Notes under the pieces: generated by a model | What the model saw: the letters and a program-made list of their open reading frames with translations, nothing else | Told to the model about the DNA's origin: nothing | Database searches by the model: none | Made by a program: the position numbers and the translations under genes | Assembly: GCA_035235625.1 (NCBI GenBank) | Contig: CP141140.1 | Coordinates: 23,704,685 to 23,768,684 of the forward strand | Length of the DNA: 64,000 bases | Origin: Saururus chinensis | Taxonomy: Eukaryota > Streptophyta > Magnoliopsida > Piperales > Saururaceae | Reading direction: 5' to 3' | Shown: positions 10,723-21,160 of the stretch, in pieces | Position numbering within the stretch: the first letter of the stretch is position 1 | Layout: each line of letters opens with the position of its first letter

Positions 10723-11569
10723 CTAAGCACCACCACCACTGGTGGCATTCAAAATTGCACCACCAATCTCAATTCCATTTACAATTGCTGTACTACGAGA
10801 AGTAGAATAATTCAACAAGACCATCTCCTTGTGGATCATGATCAAAGATAATATGAACACATAATCTGTTCCGGCGCTAACTCGAACCTTGAAACCGCCC
10901 TTTTTCACAGAATCGTCTTTACCCCAGGAGAAGTTGTTGTTGACCTGAAGCATTGTAATTCGTAAGCATGTGTCAACGCATCACCTAAAAAATTGTGAAA
11001 ATCCGACTAAATTAAATCGTTTTCTAAAATGACCAATGATCATACATTTGCAATCATAGTGTCGCCTTTATAGATTGTGGGAGGGAATCCTACAACATCA
11101 AACTCTCCCCTCCCCTTCCTCTTTACGTCAGCTGAACCCATGTACACATTGAGGGTCAGTTCATCCTCTTCCTGCCTCTTGACAATGAACAAGGCGTCTT
11201 CCTTCTGGTTGTTGTTTCCACCATATACTCTCCATTTACTTGAAAATGCCTGGCCAAGGAACCACACAGAGGTTAGAAAGGTAAGAGAAGAGATGGAGAA
11301 AGAGGGAGAAAGAATTCTGATGATCTCACCTTGCGACGAAGGGAGGCGACCGGTGAGTCAGTGGCATCAAGAATCGACCACTCATGTCTCATCAGGGAAA
11401 TTCCATTGACTATTTGAAATAGTTGGTTTCCATTGGTGTCAAGAACTTCGAAGATAGTTTTCTTCAAAAAAAAATGTTTGGGCCTCAGTATCAGATGCAT
11501 GGGCTGAAGGATGCAGAACTTAGCATCAACCACAGGATCTGGGGCTGCCTTTTCTCCGACTTCCTCCAT
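10723..11569 (-). CDS. LURP-one-related protein, gene LOR-1 (three exons)
   Basis: The protein belongs to the LURP-one-related (tubby C2-like) family. These are plant proteins of about 200 residues with a beta-barrel around a C-terminal hydrophobic helix; some are linked to pathogen defence. Exons on minus: 11569-11330, 11249-11046 and 10944-10723. Introns of 80 and 101 bp follow GT-AG in phase 0, and the spliced product is 221 residues. Family marks are the N-terminal LQPMHLILRPK, FEVLDTNGNQLFQI, WSILDATDSPVASLRRK, the Trp strand SSKWRVY and the C-terminal helix DYVFILSLIMI. The start at 11569 places the N-terminus as expected. About 30 residues after the helix, ending in a Ser/Gly-rich tail, extend beyond LOR-2. 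No premature stop is seen, so the gene looks intact. Confidence 0.85.
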
Positions 11570-12180
11570 TGCAAAAAGCAGAAAACATGGAACAAAAGGT
11601 GTGTATTGCTGCTATAAAAAGGGGGAAATGGAAGGAATTTGCACAGAAGGTGTCAATACTGGATGAGATCATTATCGGAAGAGTTCAGCTGTCAGACGTA
11701 TTTTACTTACGCGGCTCTCATTGGGTGGGAGTGCCCAGCTTATCCGACGGCATCAATTATGGATGTCCAAGACTAGTAAGATTAGAAAGTGTAACACTTG
11801 AGAAATGTCAGAGAAAGAACTTTTGATTCTAATAAAATATGGCACTTTCGACAGAGATGATAAGAATGCCAGAGCTACTTTATTACGTTGTCAATTTGCA
11901 CACGGCGTTGGGGGCAGCCCATATTGAATCATTGACCGACCAAGAAAATAAAATTAATTTTCTGACCAACTTCCTGACTACGACCAGCCCATGCTCCAAT
12001 ATAAGCAACGTACTTGTACATAGACAGTGCATTGCCTCTATATATAAGCATGTTCAGGACCAGACTAGTCCAGGGTCTTTAGTCACGGACCCCGAATAGG
12101 CTTAAACGTGTCCCTCAAAGAACCTTGTCAAGGATGCACGTAACAGAGTAGAAGGCTACTTGACCCACAGCAAGTAACAT
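11570..12180. other. Upstream region of LOR-1
   Basis: No clear TATA box is visible on the minus strand in the first 100 bp above the start codon. Short plus-strand open stretches at 11569-11826 and 11839-12099 show no domain and I do not call them genes. Confidence 0.45.
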
Positions 12181-12184
12181 ATCT

Positions 12185-12376
12185 AAGGGTCATCCATCTA
12201 GAAAATTAACGATGCACACATTAGTGCACATTAATTTTAGGGTTAATAATATTAACATATATTAGCATGTGCATTATTATAAGAGTCATCCATCTATAAA
12301 ATCAATGATGCACACATTAGTGCATGTTATCTTCAGCGCCAATGATATTAATATATAATAACATGTGCACCATTTA
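12185..12376 (+). repeat. 96-bp tandem duplication
   Basis: A unit starting AAGGGTCATCCATCTA and containing GATGCACACATTAGTGCA occurs at 12185 and again at 12281. The two copies are diverged, so the duplication is old. Confidence 0.75.
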
Positions 12377-12609
12377 TTTCAAATATTACTAGCTCCTACA
12401 CATTTCTTACACTAAGATCACTATAAATAGATAATGAAATACTTCCCACGTCGAGACATATGTAGCCAACCCACGAAAAGCTTTGAAGTTTGAACCAATT
12501 AGAGGGTTCAAACAAGCAATGGTTTTGTGTCATCGGCCATTACATCACTGCTGAAGAAAGCATATAAGATGAATTGATCGTGTAATGGGAGCCAAAAGTA
12601 GCTAGATGG

Positions 12610-13160
12610 ACCGAAAAATTCTGAGTGGTGAATTTTGAAAACTACAACATGAAAAACTTCCAAAGAGAGGTGGGCTACTCATTATATGAACTCTTGATAG
12701 ATAAACGTTGTAGATGGAAAGAGTTTTTTTACTCTTCATTGACAATGAGCCTAGTGTAAGTTGCACATGAGAGCTCTTCATCTAAGAGATTGATGGCGCC
12801 TATGCTAATATGTGTGCCATTGATCTTAAATATCAATAGCTCCTATGTATGACTTACGCTAGGCTCATTATCAGTGAGGAGTATGAACAACTCGTCCCTG
12901 CATATAATCTTCCGCAAGTAAAGCCACAAGAGAATGTTATTCTTCATTTCTAAGGCCAGCCTGCACCTTCTGCTCGTTCTACTCTTCTTTCTAGTGGGCT
13001 GATATCCTCTTTTTTGTCAATATATAGCATTATTAGTCATGCTATAGAGATAGAACATGCCTATCTGCACCTTAATTATCCCTTCAGTACCCCATTATAA
13101 CAAAAATTTGAGTGTATTTTCATTAGCTCTTTAAACCCCATGAACCCTGACTATTTTTCT
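12610..13160 (+). repeat. Dispersed duplication, copy 1 (copy 2 at 18950-19470)
   Basis: This stretch matches 18950-19470 over its whole length, from TGAATTTTGAAAACTACAAC to TCATTAGCTCTTTAAACC. A foldback MITE sits in the middle of both. The two copies flank the retroelement-rich segment 13.2-18.9 kb in direct orientation. I saw no LTR signature, so a segmental duplication is the better reading. Confidence 0.7.
12731..12882. mobile_element. Foldback MITE, copy 1 of 3
   Basis: The left arm (TGACAATGAGCCTAGTGTAAG region) pairs with the right arm (CTTACGCTAGGCTCATTATC). Relatives lie at 19054-19203 and 41729-41922. No transposase or superfamily-defining end was recognised. Confidence 0.65.
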
Positions 13161-13450
13161 TATGAATTACCCAAATTAAAACTTCATCTCATTCTCCCTT
13201 CCAATGCTCGATGACAACAATATTTCTGGCTCTACCCATGACGACAAGAGAGGCTCCTCCTCCTTATTCTTTTCCAGGCCGGACCAAAAGCTGGAACCAT
13301 GGTAGGAGTCGTGGCTGCGGACATGGCTTGGCATGTCTAGGAGCCCGGTCACTTGTTTAGGCCAGATCTGGAGCCTCCCAGCTCCAGCCATATATGGTGT
13401 CTCTTGGTCATAGCTAGGCCTCTCGAGTCAATATGATGCATCTGGCCAAG

Positions 13451-13907
13451 TGTCACGGGGACAAACTAATGTATACCGACTCTCCCTTGTGATGACTTGT
13501 TACACCAAGCAACCAAAAGCCAACTCACCCTCTCTAACTTCACCCAAGGTTAATGCACAACAAGTACAAGCAAAACACTAGAAATTTAAGGAAAAAGTGG
13601 CAATGCCCCAAAACCTTTATTCTCAACAACTCTATGCTTCCGAATACATTGGAACAAGGCCCAGACTCACTCCTAGCCCAAGGATCCACTCTACGCCGAC
13701 AAAGACCCCCTTGGCTGGATTCGCCCATTGGTTGAATCCACCAAGGCTGGCTGGATCTGGTCATGCCCTCTGCCCTTCATGTGCTTATTACAATAAGTCT
13801 CTCCCCTCTCTCAAGGTGTTGCACGCCCCCTTACATAGAGAAAGGGTCGGGAAGCCTAGTACTACTAGGAATAGCCCAACCATAGTTACAAATTTTGGAT
13901 CCCAACA
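13451..13907 (-). mobile_element. LTR remnant, copia-like, preceded by a purine tract
   Basis: On the minus strand the segment runs from TGTTGGGATCC to CCCCGTGACA, so it has TG...CA ends. Just upstream (minus) is GGGTAGGGAT, a polypurine-tract-like run as found before a 3' LTR. An AATAAAGG polyadenylation-like site lies inside. I found no partner LTR in the window. It is a fossil, and 13908-14640 may be part of its interior. Confidence 0.4.
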
Positions 13908-14640
13908 ATCCCTACCCAATGCAAATCAGAAAACAGCTCCCAATCCTACCCAAAACCACCTCTTCAGAGTCCTAACTCAGCTAAGCCCTCCTTCAAGTAT
14001 CACGCCTCAGCTAGCATTCCTTGGGACTCCTACACTGGGTAGAAGTCCTCCGCTCACATGCCTTCTTGTCTCAGCAGAGTTTTGGTTGCGTCCATTTCTC
14101 GCATAGAGTCCTTGTCCCGCTAGGCTTCGGCCGTCAAAAGCAGTCCCATTTGCGTTTGACTCCTTCTCTATGTTTCCCACTTGTATTGTAAGGCCTCTGG
14201 CACGACTTCTAGTCATGCTACAAACCTTCAGTCCGAATTAGCAACTTGTCCCATGCATCTCCTAATCTAAGTAAGAGTTGTCCTCAAGAGTCCAACCATG
14301 ATGAGGAGCCATCCCAAGTTGTTGGCGCCCAGCCTACCATCGTGTCCTACTCCTAGAATGATTAGGAAACCAAGTCCTTCTCCTAGTTGGACTAGGAAAC
14401 CAAATGTCCATGGATGAGTCCCGGTCATGATAGGAGTTCGTCCTTATCTAGTTGTGACATCTAGCCCTCCATTAAGTCCTACCCACGCTAGGACTTATCT
14501 CAGCATGCTCCATTATGCTGATCCAATGCATCCAACATTGTGCCAATGTTCTGATGTTGCTGCCCAAAGTGTGCACTCACTCTAAGTGCTCATGGGTGTC
14601 CTTTGCTGTCCATCGCCAATGGTCCTTAGTTGTCCCACCA
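13908..14640. other. Unclassified old repeat DNA
   Basis: CT-rich sequence without recognisable coding content, possibly interior DNA of the retroelement whose LTR is at 13451-13907. Confidence 0.3.
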
Positions 14641-14952
14641 AGACAAAGGGGATGGTGGTTCTATTTAGCTAGTCAAGTGGTTAGGGGTCTAACACCAAGC
14701 CATAAGCTTGCTAAAGGCATTGTGCCTCAGGGTAGAGGATCAATCGCCACTAGACCAAACCTCACCAGAGGAACTGTGCCTCTAACCAAAGGCTCGATCG
14801 GGTCTAGCAAGAGGATCTATCACCTTTGGATAGAGGTTCAATCGCCTCTGGACAAAACTTTGATCGCCATCTGGCCAGAAGCTCGCCAAAGGCACTATGC
14901 CCTTGGCCAAAGGATTGGTCCTCTGACTTGAAGTTTGATTGCTTCTGACTAG
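14640..14952. repeat. Degenerate tandem repeat, left half
   Basis: Irregular repeats of an AGAGGCACCATGCCTCTGG type (for example AAAGGCATTGTGCCTC and AAAGGCACTATGCC). The same repeat type resumes at 18510-18790. The retroelement at 14953-18509 therefore appears to have landed inside one repeat array. Confidence 0.5.
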
Positions 14953-15321
14953 TGTTGTGGACTAGAGTCCACAATAGCCAGCCGAGGAAGGGGAAAGGAG
15001 CAGTGTAAGATGGCTAGGAAAGGGGAGAGAGAGCACCATGGACACCAAAAAGGAGGGAGAGGCAAAGAGGAAAGGAGAAACGACAAGAGAGCCAGACAAT
15101 TATTCATTCACTCCCCAAATTAGGGTACAACCCTTATACTTAAATAGATGAACTCGTGAGCTCACTAACAGGCGCCTAAGGCCTAATAACTTAATATAAA
15201 AAAAAGTACTAATAACCCTAATTAACCTAATGACTTAAATACCCTTATTACAAGATAACATAATTAAATCCTAAGAAACCTCGTGCCCTAAGTCCCCTTA
15301 GGCAGACTTTTCTAGTACACA
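14953..15321 (-). repeat. 3' LTR of the non-autonomous element
   Basis: About 369 bp, TGTTGTGGACTAGAGTCC to AGTACACA. It lacks the MITE carried by the sister LTR, so it preserves the empty site. Confidence 0.7.
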
Positions 15322-17663
15322 ATATTTCACCGTGCTTCGCTTGTGCATCACCTCGTCTTTAAGGCATCTCCAAACTCTTAAAATTGGGCCCACCATAGCA
15401 CCGTTGTGAATAGTCAATCTAAAATTGTGGATGAGACATAGAAAAATGCAAGGCAGTGGGGCTAGTACCTAAAACAAGGTGTAAAGAAGCTAGCATAAGC
15501 ATTCAATAAGTCAAATTGTTGGACAACGACTAAGAAGAAAGAGAACCTTGTGAGGTGGGTAACACTACGGGCATAGAATTCGAGGGTCATCTCCATTCTC
15601 TGTTGTTGGCAGGGATGACCGGAGATGGTGGAGGCAACAATGCAATGGAGAGAGCACGACTTGTTGAACGCAAGACAATAGTGGACTATCTGTTAAGGTT
15701 ACCAACAAGCCACGTATCACTAGAGGAGTAGTAGGGTGGCCTGAGATAGCCCACGAAAAGCATCAAATAGCATCAGCAACAAGGCTATATAAGTGTTGAG
15801 AACAGGAATTGGCAACAGTGGTAGCAGTGCAGAGGTGCCAAAAGTCAAAACAAGGAGAATGTGAATGATGAAGGTTCAGAATTGCCTAAGCAAGCACGAA
15901 GCTCAATCTAAACAAAGGAAATGGCAGCCTTAGTAGAGGCTCTAATCTTGAGTTGGAGGAGGGTTACCTAGCAGGTCAACATCCCAAGGAAAAACATCTG
16001 GAGTAGGATATAGACCAGGTCGCATGGCATACTCAGGAAATGAGGCACTGAACAAAGTCATTGTCGTTGGTGTTACAACTAGGTGCACAAACGAGCTGCA
16101 TGCATATATAATAGCCATTTCTTGATCTGGAGGACATAAGGCCAACAAAATCTATGTACTCCTTCGCAATCACAATTGGCTGATGGAAGCCGCTGGCTTT
16201 TTGTAGGACCAAAAATTGCCTTCAAGAAATCAGAAGAACTAGCGCAATTAGCATAGAGGTGTTGGCGGTTTCAACAGTCTTGGAGATTCTATTCGTAGTC
16301 ATGCCACGATTTGCGATGATCGGCTCGAACACCAAAGTTGGAGCTTGTCTCAAAGAGGAAGAAGGTGACTTGGCCCCGATATTTGAGGCAAAGAGGAGGA
16401 GCCAATAGCCCATCCAGGAATCACCGGCAAAAATCTTGTAATTGAAGGTTTTACCAGAAAGCAGGAGCATTCCCACCACCAGAGCTTGCAATGACGGCGG
16501 TGGTTGTGCAGTGGTGATCATGAAGCAATTTTAAGATGGAAATCGGTCAAGATGATGCTAAGGACGAAGAGGTTGTTGACGCTAGTTAAGGCGATGTCTG
16601 AGGCAGACAAATCATAGCAGAGGCAGGGCTAGCGGCAGGGAAAGGGCTTGGTGAAGATGCAAGTGATGAGGCAGATTCTGGTGGCAGCAACAATATGGGT
16701 TCTCTGCTCAATGGTGGAGGTGAGATGAGGAGGTCATGGTTCTGGTGATGGGCAGAGCACAGGCAGTCCATGGAGGAAGTCTCTGAGGTATGAAGTGCTC
16801 AAAGGCCGCATGCCCTGTTTACTCCCCTGTTTCCGATGGTGGAATGGGCAGGGTGATCTAGGAATGGCGGCAGTGAGGAAATCTCAATTAGGAAGCTTCC
16901 GAGAATTGCCTCAGACATGAGACGCAGGTTCCCATACTCGTTCCCATTGTGAACCCCCTTGATGATGTTCTCAGAATTGATCAAGCTGTCAGATGGGAGG
17001 AAGATGATAGAGCCACTGCAAAAAATGTGACTTGTGCCAAACACCACTAGAGGATTTTATGTGTTTCTCAGCAAAGCCACAATGTTTCTGGTTTCAAAGG
17101 TTTCGACAGCGTCCAGCCCATTTTGGATTTATGCTTCCTCAGCTGCAGCCGGCAAGATTTGCTCGACTTCCGATTTGTAATCGTCGGGGGACAAAAAGTT
17201 TGTGGGAAAGTCCGTGGAGTTGGTGAATCCAGCCGAAGCAGGGCTTCCCTGTGACATTGTAAAAGCAGTGTCAGGGCCGCTTGCTTGGACCTGAATGGCA
17301 CCAATTTCTAGCCCATACAAATAGGCAGCCACCATCCAGAGAAGATATGGTGTAAGGTAACTAACCATAATTTCTCTTCTTCAGGTTTGTCCAAAAATTT
17401 TGGGGTGACCTCAGTTGGCGTGGACACCCTTGGCCGGACTAGAACAAAGGCCTTATGATTGGCCAGATCAAAGATCAGGCAGTGGAAACAGGTTTGGTGG
17501 AAGCTCGCCGGCCAACAGAGGTGGAGCCATTGGTGATTTGGGCATTGTTGGATTGTGTCGTGGCTGACAATGGAGGGGTCCATATCAAAATCGATTTCGG
17601 CCATGCACCAACGTTTTCTGGATAGCAAACATAGCACAGAATGGAAGCATGATGGCCAAGGTG

Positions 17664-17675
17664 ACTCTGATGCCA
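17664..17675 (-). other. Primer binding site, initiator-Met tRNA type
   Basis: TGGCATCAGAGT on the minus strand, one base inside the LTR edge. It is close to TGGTATCAGAGC, the site used by many plant retroelements. Confidence 0.65.
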
Positions 17676-17676
17676 T

Positions 17677-18509
17677 TGTTGTGGATTGGAGTCCACAATA
17701 GGAAGGGGAAGGTGGAGGGAGTGGTATGGCTGTTCAAGATGCCTGGGAATGTGAAGAGAATTATATGGCTGGCAAAAAGGAGGCAGAGGTACGAAGAAAA
17801 GGGAGATGACAAGAGAGGTGGACAATTATTTACTCACTCCCAATATTAGGATAAAGCTCTTCCACTTAAATAAACGAATTTGTGGGCTAAGCACCTAAGG
17901 CCCAATAACTTAATAAAAAATATATTAATAACTCTAATTAATCTAATAACTTAAATATTCTTATTATACAATAATATAATTAAACCTTAAGTAACCCTGT
18001 AGCCTAGGCCCCCTTAAGCGGACTCTTTGTGGCACACATAGGGCTGCATCTCGGTTCGGTTCCTGTAGGAACCGAACCGAACCGACTTTAGGAACCGAAA
18101 TTCAGGAACTGAATCGAACCGAATTTAAGAACCGAAATTCAGAAACCGAACCGAACCGACATAGGAACCGAAACCGAATAAAAACCGAATATTTTAATTA
18201 AATTATTTTAATAAATCAAAATCAGGTAAATATAATATAAAATTACACATTTTTATATAAAAAATTGATTTTTTTCCCTTAAAACCGAACCAAACCGGAA
18301 TTATTTTAATTAAATTGATTTGGTTTCGGTTCAGTTCCGATTTCGGTTCTTTTTTTCTTAAAACCGAACCGAACCGAAATTTATTCGGTTTTTTTTTACA
18401 GGAACCGAACCGAAACCGAAACAGGAACTGAACCGAACCGCTAAATTTTGGTTCGGTTTCACCCGGTTCGGTTCGGTTCCAGTTTTCCGGGTGCAGCCCT
18501 AGGCACACA
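17677..18509 (-). repeat. 5' LTR of the non-autonomous element, split by a hAT MITE
   Basis: The LTR proper is about 362 bp. The MITE 18039-18501 and its duplicated 8 bp interrupt it near its outer end. Confidence 0.65.
18039..18501. mobile_element. hAT-type MITE rich in GGTTCGGTT
   Basis: The ends TAGGGCTGCATC and GGGTGCAGCCCTA are inverted. The flanking 8 bp GGCACACA is perfectly duplicated (18031-18038 and 18502-18509), as expected for hAT. The 463-bp body is a patchwork of AACCGAACCG and its complement, so it could fold on itself. No transposase is encoded. Confidence 0.9.
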
Positions 18510-18790
18510 ATAGCCAAAAGCTTGTCAGAGGAAGCCACAATTCCTCTGGTCGTACAATGCTAGAGGCATGCACCATGCCTTTAGCCGTGCAACTACCAGA
18601 GGCACCATGCCTTTGGATGGCTTCCTTTGGTTGCATTGTCACCAAGCCTCTAGCATGGTGGCTATAGGCTCGATATGAACTATCACCATGCCTCTGGCCC
18701 CTAACATGGTGCTGCACAGCCACCATACTAGAGGCAGGGTTGTTGCCTCTAGTCGTGGCCAGATTTGGTCACCACCATCTTTGGTTGTGT
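18510..18790. repeat. Degenerate tandem repeat, right half
   Basis: AGAGGCACCATGCCTTTGG-type units continue the array interrupted at 14952. Confidence 0.5.
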
Positions 18791-18949
18791 CATCATTGGC
18801 ACTGTCCGGCACCGGAGAAGGAGGGCAAGGAAGGGTAAATTTGGGCGGGGTCAAGTTAAGAAAAAAATGTATTAAGGGGTATATATGAAAAATTATAAAA
18901 ATTTTGTAAGGGGTGTATAAAAAATGGGGTACTCAACCATCTTAAAGAA

Positions 18950-19470
18950 ATGGGGTGAATTTTGAAAACTACAACATGAAAAAACATCAAGAGAGAGGTA
19001 GACTACTTGTCATATGAACTTTAATAGGCATTGTAGATGGGAAGAATTTTTTTGGTCTTCGCTAACAATGAGCTTAGTGTAAGCTATGCATGAAAGCCCT
19101 TCATCTAAGAGATCAATGGTGCACATACTAATGTGTGTCGTCAATATTAAATATCAAAGGCTCCCATGTATGACTTATGATAGGCTCATTATTAATGGGG
19201 AGCATGAAAAACTTTTTCCTGCATATGACCTTCTACATCAAGCCACAAGAGAATGTTATTGTTCATTTTCAATGCCAACCTGCACCTTCAGCTCATTCTA
19301 CTCATCCTTGTAGCGAGCTTATATCCTCTTTTTTTCCAATAGCATTATCAGTCATGCTATAGAGATATAATGTCTATCAGCGCCCCAATTTCCCCTCAGT
19401 ACCCCATTACAACAAAATATTGAGCGCATTTCATTAGCTCTTTAAACCACATGAATGCCAACTTTTTTCT
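18950..19470 (+). repeat. Dispersed duplication, copy 2
   Basis: Direct-orientation partner of 12610-13160, with the same internal foldback MITE. Confidence 0.7.
19054..19203. mobile_element. Foldback MITE, copy 2 of 3
   Basis: Arms around AACAATGAGCTTAGTGTAAG and GACTTATGATAGGCTCATTA pair imperfectly. It occupies the same place in this duplicated block as copy 1, so it probably predates the duplication. Confidence 0.6.
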
Positions 19471-20394
19471 CATGAAATGGTTGAGTTATTTCATGTTTAG
19501 GGAATGACATGTAATTTCTAATAATCAGCCATTGGCAAATAAACGTAAGTTGGAATGCAAATGTACGTTGTCCACATGTCCTAATGTAGGTCAGTCTCCA
19601 AATCTTCATCCTGCACAGGAAATTAAAATCGAATTCATTTGTTCAACCTCCATTCTCAGGGTTGGCTTCGACATGTCAAACCCTTGCTTGCTGATACTGA
19701 TTAAATTGTGAGTCTAATTTGTCGACATCGTTACTGAAACATTGATATTACCAATGCCCAGTCTAATACTAACGTGTCCTTACTTATCTATGCATGTATT
19801 GTTTATCTTCCTCCAACCACCAATGTTATCACCGACATATTGATGGTCATGTCAATGATCAAGCTAGAAGAGAAATAGAGATAATATTGGGGTTCAAAAC
19901 CATAAAAACCACATCATATAAAGTATAACATCTCCCGTTTAAAAAATAATTATTGCTACTCAATCCACATGATTCTTGATTACCATCATTGATTTAAAGT
20001 ACAAAAAAAAATCTTAGTGATAATCAATAATATCAAAACATGCATCAAATCACATCACCAAACTTGCTTTCTTACTATAACATTGAATCTAATAAGCATG
20101 TAGTTACAAGGTTAGCAATTCGACCTTCAATTCTAGCACTTATTCTCTCTTCTGGTACATTGTGTTCTGCACTCCTGACCAAAAACACTCTACTCTCACT
20201 TGGACCCTTTTTTATTCCCTAAAATTCTATGATTTTTGCCCTTTATAAAGGATTCAATTGGCTCCCCATGTCATAACCGCCCGTGCAACCACCCATGTTT
20301 CAATCATAATTGTATCTTGCAGTTTCACCGATATGTCGGTGGTTTTCTTATGGTAAAAATAAAATTTATATTTTAAAAAAAATACAGGGATCAC
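19470..20394. other. Intergenic DNA, nothing recognised
   Basis: No domain, repeat or RNA gene seen. The 60-codon open stretch at 20040-20222 has no recognisable feature. Confidence 0.5.
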
Positions 20395-20644
20395 TCTCAC
20401 ACACACCACTTAGATTGATCCAAATAGAGCCATTAATATAGGACAAATTATTTTTCAAAATGGAGCTATTAATATAGGACATATGAAACACAATTAATTC
20501 AAGAATGTACATGTAAGAATCATAAAAGAAATGAATCAAACAATACCATCATTAATAAGGCTACATTAGATCACCAAAGGTGTCAATAAGCACCCAACAA
20601 GCATTCATAACGATCAATTGATATGAGCTCAACTACACTAGTTA
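20395..20644 (-). repeat. LOR downstream-flank relic R1, left part
   Basis: It matches the DNA just downstream of LOR-2 (about 32800-32945): CATCATTAATAAGGCTACAT, GCACCCAACAAGCATTCATAA and ATGAGCTCAACTACAC. A Stowaway-like piece lies at 20411-20487. The right part continues at 31113 after the CACTA insertion. Confidence 0.7.
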
Positions 20645-21160
20645 CACTACAACAAAATTAGGTATTAGTGACGCTTATAAAAGCGTCACAATAAAATGCA
20701 TCGCTACAAAGTGTTAATAACGACATATTAACAACCGTCACAACAAAAACTAATATTAGCGACGCATAATCTTAAGTGTCGCTAATGGTAGCCTATTAGC
20801 AACACATAAGAAAAAACGTCGCTAATACATAACCTTTTAGCGATGCTTAAGTTCATGTGTCGCTAATACTTAGGTTATTAGCAACGCTTGCATAAGCGTC
20901 GCTAAAAGATATATCTATTAATTTTTTTAAAAAAAATTAAAACTATTAACGACACTTTTTTTCTAAACATTGCTAATACGTTCAACAATAGCGATGTTTA
21001 TAAATAAGCATCGCTAATATTTATTAATTTTAAATAAAAAAATAAAAATTAAGAACCAATAGCGAAGTAGTAGCGACTTATGTGACAATGCATCGCTAGT
21101 ACCCTTGGTAGTAGCGACGCATAGTTACATACGTCGCTAATACCTATTTTTTAAATAAAA
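20645..21160. repeat. Left subterminal repeats of the CACTA element
   Basis: About ten copies of a TAGCGACGCTTA-like sequence in both orientations, mostly as facing pairs around 10-15 bp loops. In CACTA elements such repeats bind the TE-encoded accessory protein. Confidence 0.8.

Larger units (their letters stand above)
14953..18509 (-). mobile_element. Non-autonomous LTR retroelement with two LTRs and a primer site
   Basis: Two direct repeats frame the element: 14953-15321 and 17677-18509 (the latter split by a MITE). Both start TGTTGTGGA and end in ACACA on plus. On the minus strand, the DNA just inside the right LTR reads ATGGCATCAGAGT, the usual primer site for initiator-Met tRNA, so the element runs right to left. 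The 2.36-kb interior shows no gag or pol motifs. The LTR pair is visibly diverged, so insertion is old. No clean target duplication was found. By size it lies between TRIM and LARD groups. Confidence 0.7.

Noticed and set aside
13597-14106. 169-codon open stretch as a gene
   Set aside because: It overlaps an LTR remnant, is Pro/Ser/Leu-rich and has no domain.
17664-17675. tRNA-like sequence
   Set aside because: Only the 3' end complement of initiator-Met tRNA is present, as a primer site; there is no cloverleaf.
12610-19470. The 12610-13160 and 18950-19470 direct repeats as LTRs of one large element
   Set aside because: They have no TG...CA ends, no primer site next to the left copy, and contain a MITE in the middle; a segmental duplication fits better.
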